A stretch of DNA of 64,000 nt, taken from contig NC_133064.1 in assembly GCF_048771995.1 (NCBI RefSeq), positions 23,353,001 to 23,417,000 on the forward strand. The letters run 5' to 3'. Origin of the DNA: Taeniopygia guttata (taxonomy: Eukaryota; Chordata; Aves; Passeriformes; Estrildidae). A program made the translations under genes and the position numbers. This document shows positions 22,660 to 33,255 of the stretch, piece after piece (position 1 is the first letter of the stretch; each line of letters begins with the position of its first letter). The notes beneath the pieces are model-generated. The model did not search any database, was not told the DNA's origin, and was given only the letters and a program-made list of their open reading frames with translations.

Positions 22660-23460
22660 TTGTCTCTAATATGTAGGTTTTGCAGTAGAAGGGCACTGAC
22701 CAGAATATCCATCAGGCTGGGCTTGGGTGTAATGGCTTGCAGGGGGTTTATAAAGGTGCTGCAGTCTGTTCCAGGAATGTATGGTTCATGGTTATGGTTG
22801 TGCACCCAGTTTGTTAGAGGGGAAGCAGGGGATGAGGCTTTTCAGCCTTTGCCTTCCTTCTTCTCCTCTGAATCTGTTACATCCCTATTAGAAAATGTTC
22901 AGTTTCCCCTGACCATTAAAGAGACCATCTTTCTGGTGTTTAATCTGGAAAGCTTTCTCTATACAGTCTGCAGCATCTCTAGAATAAGGGCTGAGATTTC
23001 TAGAGGGGCTGATGAGACCCCAGACCCAGGAGTAGACCCAGGCGTGAGAAATCCTGAGTAATGTAGGAAATGGGAAGATATAGGCCAAATCTTAAAGGAA
23101 TTTTCTGACCCTATAGCCTGGGACTTTCCATGTGAACAAATTCAGAATCCAGATAAGGTAGCAAAGTACCTGAAAGAGAAGTGCCATGATAATTCTAAGG
23201 AGAAAAAGATCATTGCAGTGAGCTGGGCCCTGGCATATGCTTATCACACCCTGCTAGATACTGTAGGGCAGCAGACAGAGGAAGGGGGGCAGGGAGATAA
23301 ATCAGCAGCTATCCCAGTCACTCAGGCTGCAGCCAACACCCCCGGCTCAAAGCCAGCAGCTAAACCAGACAGTGAGCCTAAGCCAGCAGCTAAACCAGAC
23401 TCTGCAGCCAAGCCTCAGCCAATGGCTGTGGCTGTCGCTGTTGAGGCAGGACGGGAATGA
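22660..23460 (+). pseudogene. gag: ERV-L gag, N-terminal part
   Basis: Open stretches at about 22660-23061 and 23062-23460, separated by a stop or shift, reading a helical MA-like region (KYLKEKCHDNSKEKK, then ISWALAYAYHTLL-type helix) and a Pro/Ala/Lys-rich repeat with SKPAAKPDSEPK-like units. It is closed by TGA at 23458 just before the solo LTR. No strong family motif, so the call rests on position between PBS and the CA-like region. Confidence 0.6.
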
Positions 23461-23466
23461 GAAGAC

Positions 23467-23775
23467 TGACTCTGAAGGCTACTGAGAGTAAAACTCCGAT
23501 TTATTGAAAATACACTGCTCTTCTACACAGAGCCTCGCAAAGGCCAAATCCATTGGTTCTGAAGTGAAAACTCATAGCATTGGCGCAAAGTGCTTGACAC
23601 ACAGTGATAGAACCTAACTATAAACAATGTGAAAAACAAGAGAGACAAAGAATCATTTACATTCTTTCCCAGCTCCTCCCCAGGCCTTTTGCCTGGCCAG
23701 AAACCCTCCATTTCTTTCTTTGACTGAATCTGAAACCCACATGTTGCTACTAGCACAAGAAGTGGGAAGCGCACA
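23467..23775 (-). repeat. Short solo LTR in ERV-L gag
   Basis: On the minus strand it runs from TGTGCGCTTCCC to CTTCAGAGTCA and holds AATAAATCGGAG (about 23500). AAGAC occurs immediately left of it and three bases beyond the right edge, which could be a 5-bp duplication if the edge is slightly off. It has no internal region, so it is a solo LTR. It is another insertion into the ERV-L element. Confidence 0.5.
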
Positions 23776-23793
23776 GAAAAGACCGATCAACCA

Positions 23794-24663
23794 GTGGATG
23801 ATGATGATGATAATGATAATGCAGGAGAAGGATCCTCAATGCCTGCTGAAATAAAATCAGAAGTCAAAGCAACTGGTACAAGATCAGAGGCCAATATTGA
23901 GTCCTTTTCCCTAAAGGACCTTCGTAGCCTAAGAAAGGATTACACTCGACGACCTGATGAGTCTGTAATTAGTTGGTTGGTCCGTCTTTGGGATGCTGCA
24001 GGCGAGGCTACAATTCTGGATTGTACTGAGGCAAGACATTTGGGATCCTTGTCACATGATCCTATCATTGACCAAGGAATGATGAGGAGGGCTAACCCTC
24101 ACAGTCTCTGGGCACGGGTTCTGGAAAGTGTAGCACAAAGATACCTGTGTGCAGATGATCATTATATGCAGCAAACCCAGTGGAAGACTATAGAACAAGG
24201 GATCCAATGTCTGAGAGAAATGGCAGTGGCAGAGATTATCTTCTCACATGAAATAACAACTAAGAATCCAGACTTGGTACCATGTACATCCGTGATGTGG
24301 CGAAAACTTGTACGGCTTGGGCCACATGAATACACTTCTGCTTTAGCAATAATGAAGCGGGATGAGAGGGATGAGACTGTGCTCGACATGGCAAAGAAAC
24401 TCCGAGCATATGCAGATGCTGTACATGGCCCAACCCATGCCAGAATTGCAGCAGTGGAAACACGTCTGCAGAAATTAGAAGACAAGACAGAAGATAATCA
24501 TAAGAGACTCAGGGAAAAGAGATTAAAGGAGACCTTCTCCAAATTTCGGCAGTACAAATCAGAAATTCTGGTATCCAACGTAGATGTTCCTCAGATGGGG
24601 AGAGAAGGTACACCCTACGAGCTGAGCTGTGGTTCTTCCTGTGTGATTACAGAGAAAACATGA
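23794..24663 (+). pseudogene. gag: ERV-L gag, capsid region
   Basis: A 289-residue open frame. It begins in an Asp-rich run coded by GATGAT repeats (23798-23822), then a helical region rich in Arg/Leu with LKDLRSLRKDYTRRPDES and WLVRLWDAAGEA, consistent with capsid of class III ERVs, and a coiled-coil-like end (AAVETRLQKLEDKTEDNHKRL). It ends at a stop at 24661. A further open stretch to 24883 has a second Asp run and LKEPLKHMP. No zinc knuckle is seen, which fits ERV-L, where NC knuckles are often absent or weak. Confidence 0.65.
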
Positions 24664-24883
24664 GGAAATGGGACAGAAAATCTACTGCTGCTCTGGCACA
24701 ACAGGTGCATAAATTGAAAGAATGCAAGACTCAGAGAGGAAGTTCCACCAAAAGGAAAGCAGCTCCAGATGCCCGTAGCCAAACTGCCAGGGATGATGAT
24801 GATGATGATGACATGTCCAATCCCCTTAAAAGAACCTCTAAAACATATGCCATGTATTTTGGGCTTAGATTACCTTCGCAGGG
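24664..24883 (+). pseudogene. pro: ERV-L protease end, interrupted by provirus C
   Basis: Frames here end in GLDYLRR, typical of the C-terminal part of ERV-L protease, right at the insertion site. The matching continuation (GYFKDPKG) is found immediately after provirus C at 33988. Confidence 0.55.
24878..24883. repeat. Target site duplication, left copy, provirus C
   Basis: GCAGGG here; GAAGGG at 33981-33986 (one mismatch). Removing the insert with one copy makes the ERV-L protease frame continuous, which supports the assignment. Confidence 0.75.
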
Positions 24884-24941
24884 TGTTGGAGTGTGTTTTA
24901 AGTTTCCCCCCAGTTATGGTTACTCCCTGTCCCCCTCTTTT

Positions 24942-24948
24942 TATAAAA
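24942..24948 (+). promoter_or_regulatory. TATA box of provirus C 5' LTR
   Basis: TATAAAA in a CT-rich setting. The 3' LTR has TGTAAAA at the matching place, so that copy has lost the consensus. Confidence 0.6.
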
Positions 24949-25502
24949 TGGTCCAGCCTTCCTTCTCCTCCCTCCTCTGTCTGCCTGTCATTCCTCCCTC
25001 CACCCAGTTCATTGTATTCCTGCTGAGTTATCCCCTCCCCCAGCCACACCCCGGAGCCTGTCTGTCTCTCAGAGACCTCTCCCTTCCACCTAGAAAGTTC
25101 CATCCAGGGCTTCGAGTGATAAGCTGGTCTCCAGGGTCCCCTCCCTCCCTCCTACCTCATTGGAAGTTTCCCCTGCGTGTCACCCCTGTTACCACCCCCA
25201 GGTGTTATCCCATTGGTTGGCTGCTGTTTCCTCCCCCTGTTACCACCCCCCTTTAAGAAGCAGGGCACATGGTGCCCATTGCCTTTTGGAGCTTATCTTA
25301 TTCGAGCCAATAAACTCGGAACTCTGATGCCCCCAGAAGGACGGCTCCTTGCTTTTGTCAAAGTCGCTCTGCGTGTCTTTCAGTCTGGTGGCTTCGACTT
25401 CCCACAGGCCACACCTCGTGCCCACAGCGGCAGATGAGAGTGGCCTTTGCTGCCGCAGTGCTACAGGTTCTGACCTAGCCGAGACTTGGTAACCTAGCAA
25501 CA

Positions 25503-25573
25503 GCCCTGGTGGCTCAGCGGTAAAATTCTCGCCTGCCACGCCAGCAGCCTGGGTTTGAATTCCGGCAAAGCCA
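25503..25573 (+). other. tRNA-Gly-like sequence in U5 of the 5' LTR
   Basis: 71 bases resembling tRNA-Gly(GCC): D-arm TGGCTCAGCGGTA, the anticodon-arm run CGCCTGCCACGCC with GCC anticodon, and T-arm GGGTTTGAATTCC. The acceptor end AAAGCCA ends in CCA. Acceptor and anticodon stems are imperfect, so it is unlikely to be a working tRNA. It lies about 40 bases before the LTR end and is not the PBS. Confidence 0.7.
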
Positions 25574-25611
25574 CTAGCGCTAGCGAGACTTGGGAAGGCA
25601 CAGTGACAGCT

Positions 25612-25629
25612 TGGCGCCCACCAGGGGGG
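25612..25629 (+). other. Primer binding site of provirus C
   Basis: TGGCGCCCACCAGGGGGG, three bases after the LTR. It starts as tRNA-Lys-type sites do (TGGCGCCCA) but then diverges. Primer tRNA not assigned. Confidence 0.6.
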
Positions 25630-26063
25630 CTGAGAAGACCTCCAGACCCCGCGGAGAAGACCAGCGGAGCCATTGTTTCAGATTTTTTTTTCCCTGACAC
25701 CAGTTTGCACGAGGTCTCTGGAGGTTAGGCTACACCCAGTGGGAGCAGACGTAGTTTTATAGGTGGCGCTCCTGGGGGACGGGAGAGGCAGCTTCTTCGG
25801 TTCCCACCAGAAGTCTCTCCCAGACAAAAGCCATGCCTCGGAGTTTTCGTTGGTCCCACGGATTTGGGTAAGTAGGAAAATTCCTACATCTTTTCTTCTT
25901 TCCTCCCTTTTCTCTCCTGGGTTTGGAACAGGGGGAGTTATTTCTCCTTTGTTCTGTGGGTTGGGGGAAAGCTTTGGGTGTCCGGTTGGGATCTTTGTTT
26001 TTCTTTCTGCTTTTTCTCTCTCTCTGAGGTGGGATTTGAACTGCTCAGCAGCTTTTTATAACT
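25630..26063 (+). other. Leader of provirus C
   Basis: Untranslated leader between PBS and gag start. It contains TTTGGGTAAGTAGG near 25863, a splice-donor-like site, followed by pyrimidine-rich sequence. No ORF is supported. Confidence 0.55.
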
Positions 26064-28151
26064 ATGGGAGCTAAGCTCTCTGCTGAACAGAAAGGAGTCT
26101 ATCTCCAAATTGTTGGTATCCTTGTTGGGGGAAGGGGTTCAGTTAAAAAGGGGCAAGTTAAAGATCTAATAAAATGGCTTTTTCTCCATTTCCCCGAAAT
26201 TACCACTCACGAAAAAGTAACAGACATTCACTTTTGGGATTCAGTGGGACAAAAATTTACAATTCTCGGGAAGACAGGGAGTGGTACAATTTCTAAAATG
26301 ACGTTTTGGAGTCTACGGATTCGGACTATTCTAAATTCTAAACAAAGGGTGGAGAGTCATTTTCAAACAGATTTTCCCCAGTTCTTTCCTCTCCTAGCCC
26401 TCTTCCCTCCCCTGTTAACCCTAGAGCTGGGACCCTGCCAGGACTAAACCGCAATTTTGCGCGGGGTTGCTACCGTCTCCCCAGCTCTCCGCAGAACCCC
26501 AGATCCCTCCGCCTGGGGAGTCGTGGCCAGACTTCTCAGGACCTTTCCAGTCCCCAACTCTTCCAAAAATGTACAGTCCCATCCCCAGAACCCTCAGTTA
26601 AAGTTAATATCCCCGATTCCCTTGATCATCAAAATGGCGCCGGGGGAAAACAAAATGGCGGGCGCCACATGGATTTTCCCACCACTTTTCTCCCTCTTCA
26701 AAATGGCGCTGGGGGGAAACAAAATGGCGGGCGCCACATGGATTTTCCCGCCACTTTTCCCCCTCTTCAAAATGGCGCCGGGGGGAAACAAAATGGCGGG
26801 CGCCACATGGATTTTCCCACCACTTGTTCTTCTCCTCCCCAGAATCCCTTTCTCTCCTCCTCCAACCCCTTCCGGTCCTCCAGCCCTTCCCCAGGTGTTA
26901 ACTCCTTCCTCTCCTTTGTTCCTCCTCCCTTCAATCCCTCCCCTAGCCACGCCTCGAATTCCCACGCCATTAACCACTCCCCTTGTCACTCCCTCCAGGC
27001 AGAGCTCCGCTCTTCCAATGGTCCCACCCACCTCCCTGGCCCCTCCCATCTGGGGTTGGTTTCCAGCTCCCAGGGTCCTTTTCCCGATTCCCACGATGGG
27101 GTGACTGGGGGGGAGGGGCCTGGGGACAGAAATGGCTCCCAAGTAATACCAATATCAACAACAATCCCTGATAATGGCCATGGAAATCCCACACCAACTT
27201 TACTGGCAGCACCTGTCACCTATATCCCACATGGTGAAGGTGGTGTCCCTGCCCAGTGGATCCCACTGCCTTTTCAGGTTACTAAGGAATTATGTAGGGC
27301 GCAGTGGGAGTTCACTAGGGAGAGCGAGTGCTTCCAGGGGATGCTCATAGCCACGTTATCCACCGACCTCACCCCTGCGGATCTCCGCCAACTCTTCTAC
27401 TGCCTGCTGACTCCTACGGAGTTCCTGCGGTGGGAGACAGAATGGCGGAAGGAGGTCCGGGGCTCCCTGTTCCATCTTTGGGAGAACCCGGCCACCGCAA
27501 AGGATGTAGGGGGAGGGATGCTCTCAGTCGACCACCTCTGCAGTCAAGCAGAGTGGGCTGACAGAGCACGGCAGGCCACTGAAATCCCCCGAGTGGCATT
27601 GCAAGAATTGGTGAGGGCTGCCGAAAAGGCATTTTTTTATTTGAAACCAAAGGGACAGGTACTAAATTGCCTGTAAATCATGCAGTCCCCCAGTGAACCT
27701 TTTATAGATTATGTTGAGAGGCTCTGCAGGTCAGTTGAGCTGCAAATTAAGGACGAGAAGGTGAGACAAGAGGTGCTGAGAGAGATCGCAGCGGTCAATG
27801 CCAACTCGCAATGTAAAGCAGTGATAATGAGCCTCCCAATGGAGCCCAAGCCGACCATCCAGGACATGTTAGAAGTCCGCGAGAAAAGGTAGACCTTGCA
27901 GTGGTAGAGGAACCATCCACAGGGGGACCTGCACCAAAAACAGGAACAATTAAACGAGCCTACGCCGCCGACGCCAGGATGCCTCCACCACATCCTCGTC
28001 TTGCACCGCCACCACGTAACCAACAACCATCAGCAGACCGATGCTATTTGTGTGGGACCCCAGGACATTGGGTGGGAAATTGCCCACTCAAGAACAAATT
28101 CCACCAATTTAAAAAGGAGCAGGGCAGGGCCCAGGGACCTTCAAAAAACTA
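26064..28151 (+). pseudogene. gag: Provirus C gag
   Basis: MA starts MGAKLSAEQK with the Gly2 needed for myristoylation and runs to a stop near 26447. A Pro-rich region follows, containing three 69-bp tandem repeats (26631-26836), open in two frames. CA is read in another frame from about 27230 (PLPFQVTKELCRAQ, LTPTEFLRWE) with an in-frame stop at 27674 just before the major-homology-like PSEPFIDYVERL. A stop at 27890 and a shift then lead to NC with a single C-X2-C-X4-H-X4-C knuckle (CYLCGTPGHWVGNC, about 28045). At least four lesions make it non-functional. Confidence 0.9.
26631..26836 (+). repeat. Three 69-bp tandem repeats in gag
   Basis: Units begin at 26631, 26700 and 26769. Each is 23 codons long, so frame is kept. 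Each carries two AAAATGGCG motifs. Confidence 0.9.
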
Positions 28152-28190
28152 ACTTACGAGCGCAGCCCTTCCCTGCGCTCAGACATAAAC

Positions 28191-31100
28191 TTGGTGGGCC
28201 AAGGAACATCTCAGGGAGGGGGGGTTGGACAGACGCCCACATTGGACTGGCAAAATAGCGGACTTTACACTTTTCCATTTAATACGACCCGCACTCGTTA
28301 TGAACAAATACACCGCAGGCCCATCTTAACCACCTTGTCAAATTTTTCCCCTTTCAGGCTCCAGCTGACGGAACCCCTCCATCTTCGGGACACAGGCCAT
28401 CATCTTATTTCCGTCGCCCCAGAGGGTTCAGGTACCTGGAGTCAGCTGCGATGTAAGTACATAGTCATTGGGGACACCAAGTTCACACCCCAGGAGATCA
28501 CGGTATTGCCCGGGTTAGTAACCTCAGACCCAGGGCGATTCGTGCTTCCCCTGTACTGCGTTTGCCCGCCGGTGTTTCTCCCTAAGGGTCAAATAGTTGC
28601 CCAAGCCATCCCGGTCCCTAAGCCACCTTGGGACCAGGAGCAGGCAGCTGACCTTCACCAAAAGCTTGTACCAGCTATTTACTGGGCACAGGCCCTTGGG
28701 GAGAACAAGCCCAAAATAGCGTGTGGCCTTCATCTTCACGGAGAACGAAAAACAATGCAGGGGCTCCTGGACACAGGGGCAGATGTAACCATCATTCCCA
28801 CTCGGGAATGGCCGTCATACTGGGAGCTGCAAAGCGTGGCTGGTCGCGTACAAGGTATAGGGGGAATTCAATTGGCAAAACAATCAAGGAGCATTGTACA
28901 AATTGAGGGGCCGGATGGGCAATTGGCCTCTATACGCCCATTCGTTTTGGACTTTATGGAACCCCTGTGGGGGAGAGACCTGATGGCCCAGTGGGGGGCA
29001 AAAATTGACATTCCAAAGCCCCCCCAGCTTTTTCGGGCAGCGGTCACTGAGAAGCGCCCCACCCAGAAACTGAATTGGCTGACTGACAAACCAGTTTGGG
29101 TGGAACAGTGGCCGCTCAGCAAACAAAAATTAGAGGCTCTTGAGGGGCTCGTGAAGGAGCAGCTTGCTAAAGGGAACATCATGGAGACAACGTCCCCATG
29201 GAACTCCCCTATCTTTGTAATCAAAAAACCCAACAAAAACAAATGGCGTCTCCTTCATGACCTCCGCAAAATAAATAAAGTAATTGAAGATATGGGGTCC
29301 CTCCAGCCAGGGATGCCATCCCCTACAATGCTCCCCCGAAATTGGAATCTGGCTGTAATTGACATTAAAGATTGCTTTTTTCAAATTCCCCTACACCCTG
29401 ACAACGCCCTGCAGTTTGCCTTCTCGGTTCCAACCATCAACCGAGAAATCCCAAGGAAAAGGTACCACTGGAGGGTTTTGCCCCAGGGCATGAAAACCAG
29501 CCCAGTTATTTGCCAGTGGTACGTCTCTTCCTTGCTGTCCCCTGTCTGTGTAGCTGTAGGAGATGCCATCATCCTACACTACATGGACGACATTTTGGTG
29601 TGCGCCCCCACCAATGATCTGCTTGCCTATGCTCTTGAACTGAAAACAGACGCGTTGGTTGCCGCAGGGTTCGAGCTCCAGACTGAGAAGATTCAAAGGA
29701 TGCCACCTTGGAAATACTTGGGGCTGCAGATGACATCTAGGACCATTGTTCCTCAGAAATTGGAAATTCAAAATTCTGTCCGGACCTTAGCGGATCTCCA
29801 ACGACTGTGTGGGTCTTTGAACTGGGTAAGACCGTGGCTAGGTATTTCTACCGAAGACCTAGCTCCCCTCTTCAATTTATTGGAAGGGGGAGAGGGGCCT
29901 AGTTCCCCACGGACCCTTACCCCAGAGGTGAAGGAGGCGCTGGAAAAAGGTACAGAAATACATGTCTGCCAGGCAGGCCCACTGCTACCAGCTGGGCCTG
30001 CCCTTTAGTTTTATCATCTTAGGAAAACTGCCACACCTCCATGGGGTGATTTTTCAATGGCAGCATAAGATCAAGGGAGAGGACCAGGGCGAGAGGGACG
30101 CTCTCTTAATCATAGAGTGGGTCTTCCTCAGCCATCATAGGTCCAAAAGGATGACATTGCCACAAGAACTGATGGCTAACCTGATTCGGAAAGCGCGACT
30201 GCGCATCAGAGAGTTGGCAGGGTGCGACTTTGACACCATTCATGTCCCCCGACATTGACCACGGGCCAAATCACAAAAGCAATGTTAGAACACCTGCTCC
30301 AAGAAAACAAGTCCCTGCAGTTTGCATTGGACAGTTACACCAGCAAAATTTCAATTCATCGGCCGTCCCACAAATTTTTCAATTCGGACGTCCAGTTTTC
30401 ATTATCATTAAAAAGGGTCCAAAGCAAGTCGCCTCTAAAAGTTCTGACAGTTTTCACTGACGCATCCAGAGCATCCCACAAGTCAGTCATGACTTGGAGG
30501 GATCCGCAAACTCAGCGGTAGGAGGCAGACGTTGCCGAAGTTGAAGGATCACCTCAAGTAGCTGAGTTGGCCAGTGTTGTCAGGGCCTTTGAGAGGTTCC
30601 AGGAGCCATTCAATTTGGTTACAGATTCAGCATATGTTGGCGGTGTGGTGTCCAGGGCAGAGAATGCAGTACTACAGGAGGTGTCCAACATTGCCTTATA
30701 TGAGTTGCTCTCAAGATTAGTAGATCTTGTCTCCCACCGAGAGCAACAGTTTTACGTAATGCATGTCAGGTCGCACACCGACCTGCCAGGGTTTATCGCC
30801 GAGGGCAATCGAAGAGCTGATGCCCTGGCAGCCCCGGTACACATGGCGCCACTCCCCGACAAATTCGAACAGGCCAAGGTCAGCCATCGCAAGTTCCATC
30901 AGAATGCGCCTGGCCTGGTCCGGCAAATCCAACTTACCTGTGAGCAGGCCAAGGCCATCGTGGCCACTTGCCCCCAGTGTCAAAATTATCAGATGCCTGC
31001 GCTTAGCGCCGGAGCTAACCCCCGAGGACTCAAAAGCTGCGAGGTGTGGCAGATGGATGTGACCAAGGTTCCTGAGTTTGGCAGACTGAAAGACGTACAC

Positions 31101-31745
31101 GTCTCTGTAGATACCTATTCTGGTGCAGTCTACGCCTCTGCCCACGCAGGGGAGAAGGCAAAGGATGTTATCAACCACCTTGTCCAAGCCTTTTCCGTGT
31201 TGGGGGTTCCTAAGGTTTTAAAAACAGACAATGCCCCAGCGTATGGCTCCAAGGAGCTCAGGAGCTTCCTGCAGCAATGGGGAGTGGAACACACGACCGG
31301 CATCCCCCACTCCCCGACAGGTCAAGCCATAGTTGAGAGGACCCACCAGAGTCTGAAGAAAATTCTAACCCATCAATGAGTGACGATGAAGGTGGAATCC
31401 CCTCATGTCCAGCTGGCCCAGGCATTATTTACACACAACTTCTTGAACTGTGCATTTGAAAACCTAAACCCTCCCATTATTAGACATTTCAAAAGTAACC
31501 CACAGCTGGAGCTGAAAGAGAAGCCCCTGGTCCTAGTAAAAGATCCTGAGACCTGGCAAGTGCAAGGACCTTTCAAACTGATCACATGGGGGTGGGGGTA
31601 TGCCTGTATGGCCACCCCCTCTGGTCCAAAGTGGGTCCCTGCAAAATGGGTGCGCCCATACATTCCTAAGCCAGTCCAAGCCAAACCTGTACAACAGGTG
31701 AAGGACATATGTTGGAGGAGAAGAAGGCGGACCTATTCTATTTAA
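28191..31745 (+). pseudogene. pol: Provirus C pro-pol
   Basis: The 605-residue open frame 28191-30008 holds a dUTPase-like segment (LPKGQIVAQAIPVP), retropepsin (LLDTGADVTIIP, GIGG) and RT (LLHDLRKIN, LPQGMKTSP, YMDD near 29583). A shift near 29950 moves to the frame 29962-30258 (connection, HGVIFQW, WVFLS), then a second shift back near 30255. RNase H follows: FTDAS, a stop at 30519-30521, VAELASVV, VTDSAY and EGNRRADALAAP. Integrase has the CPQCQ zinc finger part, WQMDVT, KTDNAPAY, E in IVERTHQ, a stop at 31377-31379, and a C-terminal domain (WGWGYACM) with a basic RRRRR end. All catalytic motifs are visible despite the breaks. Confidence 0.92.
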
Positions 31746-31810
31746 GTTACAACTGTTAATCCTCTTTTAATCTTTATTTTGCAGCCTCAACTCGAGACCC
31801 AAAAGACATT

Positions 31811-33201
31811 ATGAACCCCGCACATCTAGTCATCTTACTGTGCCTCACCGTCCCTAGCTGCTCCTGGATCGTTCCCCAGCCAACAAAAAATGTCTGGAAG
31901 ATGCTGGCGCAAGCCCTGGGACAAGACCACATCTGTCTGTCCACCTCCTCTGCTGCCGACCCCTTCCTCTCCTGCCTTGTGAGGATCCCATATAAGCTGG
32001 ATGAGTTTCCTTTTACGTTTCCCAAACCTACTACTTCTCCCGTCAGGAGAGCCCGCTCCTTCACCGTTTGCCAGCTGGACACATGGAGGAGTTGGGTCAA
32101 ACTGTTTCCCCCTATGGATAAGGAACCCCAAGAGCTTGATTGACTAGGTTCCTCCTGTGCATCCACTTGTGTTCACTTTGCTGTTACGCCCGATCCTCAG
32201 GCCCGGCCAAACATTGAAATCAAGCAGTACATTCCAGAATATACCGCAAAGGAATGGTGCCAGCGGGTCATCCAAATCCCCATGTTTTCCACCCCTGATA
32301 ATAAACCTCACTCCCTACCCAAAGGCACCTTCCTAATTTGCGGCACCTGGGCCTGGGCTGGCATCCCCCCCACCTTATTGGAGGCCCTTGTACTTTTGGC
32401 CAGTTGAGCCTGTTCATGCCAAACCAACCCCAAATTTCCCATTGGAAGAAGCTAAACGAAACTTATCAATTGGCAAGGTTTAAAAGAGATACTGAACTCA
32501 CCAATCTGGATGAAAATTGCAACTCTGAAATTATTCATTGGTCTAAACCAAAAGGTGTTGCTACCATTACTTTTTTACGTTGGGTGGCAATAGCCCATGC
32601 CTTCAGGGAATTGGCTGGCCTGGAGTGCTGGGTGGCGAAGCAGGCAAATGTTACATCAACTGCGCTTGCCGGCCTCCTATCAGATGAGGAAGTAACAAGG
32701 CAGGCAACCCTACAGAATTGGGCAGCAATTGACTTTCTTCTTTTACTTCATGATCATTCATGCAAGGAGTTTGAGGGCTTGTGGTGCATGAATTTAACAT
32801 CCAAGGCTGGGGATGTCCACAAAGCCATTGATTCAATGAGGAGCATGATTAAGGACATAAAAAGGGAAACTGGGGACTGGCTGAGTGACCTTTTTGGAAA
32901 TTGGGGCGTCTCGAGTTGGGCAACTTCCATCATTCGTTCTGGTTTGTTAATTTTGTTTGTTGTTATCCTAGCACTCATTATTTTTGGAATTCTGAGACAG
33001 GTGGTGTCCAGCCTCATCAACAAAGCATTGGCCATCCACACTGCGAACCCAGCTGCCTTCCTCTCTGCCCAGGAGTCCACCGCCGAGCCCGAGCAAGAAA
33101 ACGGACACTGGACAGAGATGGTGCCCACCTACCAGCCAGGGTTCGCTGACACCTACCCAGACTCGGAATTCCTCCCCCGGACTGAATCCAATTCATTTTA
33201 A
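31811..33201 (+). pseudogene. env: Provirus C env, alpharetrovirus-like
   Basis: Starts with a hydrophobic signal peptide (LVILLCLTVPSC). SU is broken by a stop at 32141 and a frame change near 32340. SU continues with PPHLIGGPC. A basic site (RFKR, about 32487) marks the SU/TM cleavage. TM then reads [28 protein letters not shown], a pre-membrane FGNWGVSSW and a membrane span (LLILFVVILALIIFGIL), with a long cytoplasmic tail to 33201. The cysteine loop is CX7C; the first Cys of the usual final CC pair is Trp. The 287-residue second frame (32338-33201) is intact. Confidence 0.88.
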
Positions 33202-33243
33202 AAGACCTTTTCATCAGATTTTTGTTTTTTGTTTAAAATTTTA

Positions 33244-33255
33244 AAAAGGGGCAGT
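33244..33255 (+). other. Polypurine tract of provirus C
   Basis: AAAAAGGGGCAG directly before the 3' LTR start. Confidence 0.7.

Larger units (their letters stand above)
24884..25608 (+). repeat. Provirus C 5' LTR
   Basis: TGTTGGAGTGTG to GGCACAGTGACA. Has a TATA box TATAAAA at 24942 and AATAAA at 25309-25314, leaving an unusually long U5 of about 290 bases that includes the tRNA-like sequence. Confidence 0.93.

Noticed and set aside
25503..25573. Functional tRNA-Gly gene
   Set aside because: Acceptor and anticodon stems are imperfect and the segment lies inside both LTRs, so it is tRNA-derived LTR sequence rather than a tRNA gene.
26594..27142. 182-codon minus-strand frame
   Set aside because: Antisense to the repeat-containing, proline-rich gag region of provirus C.
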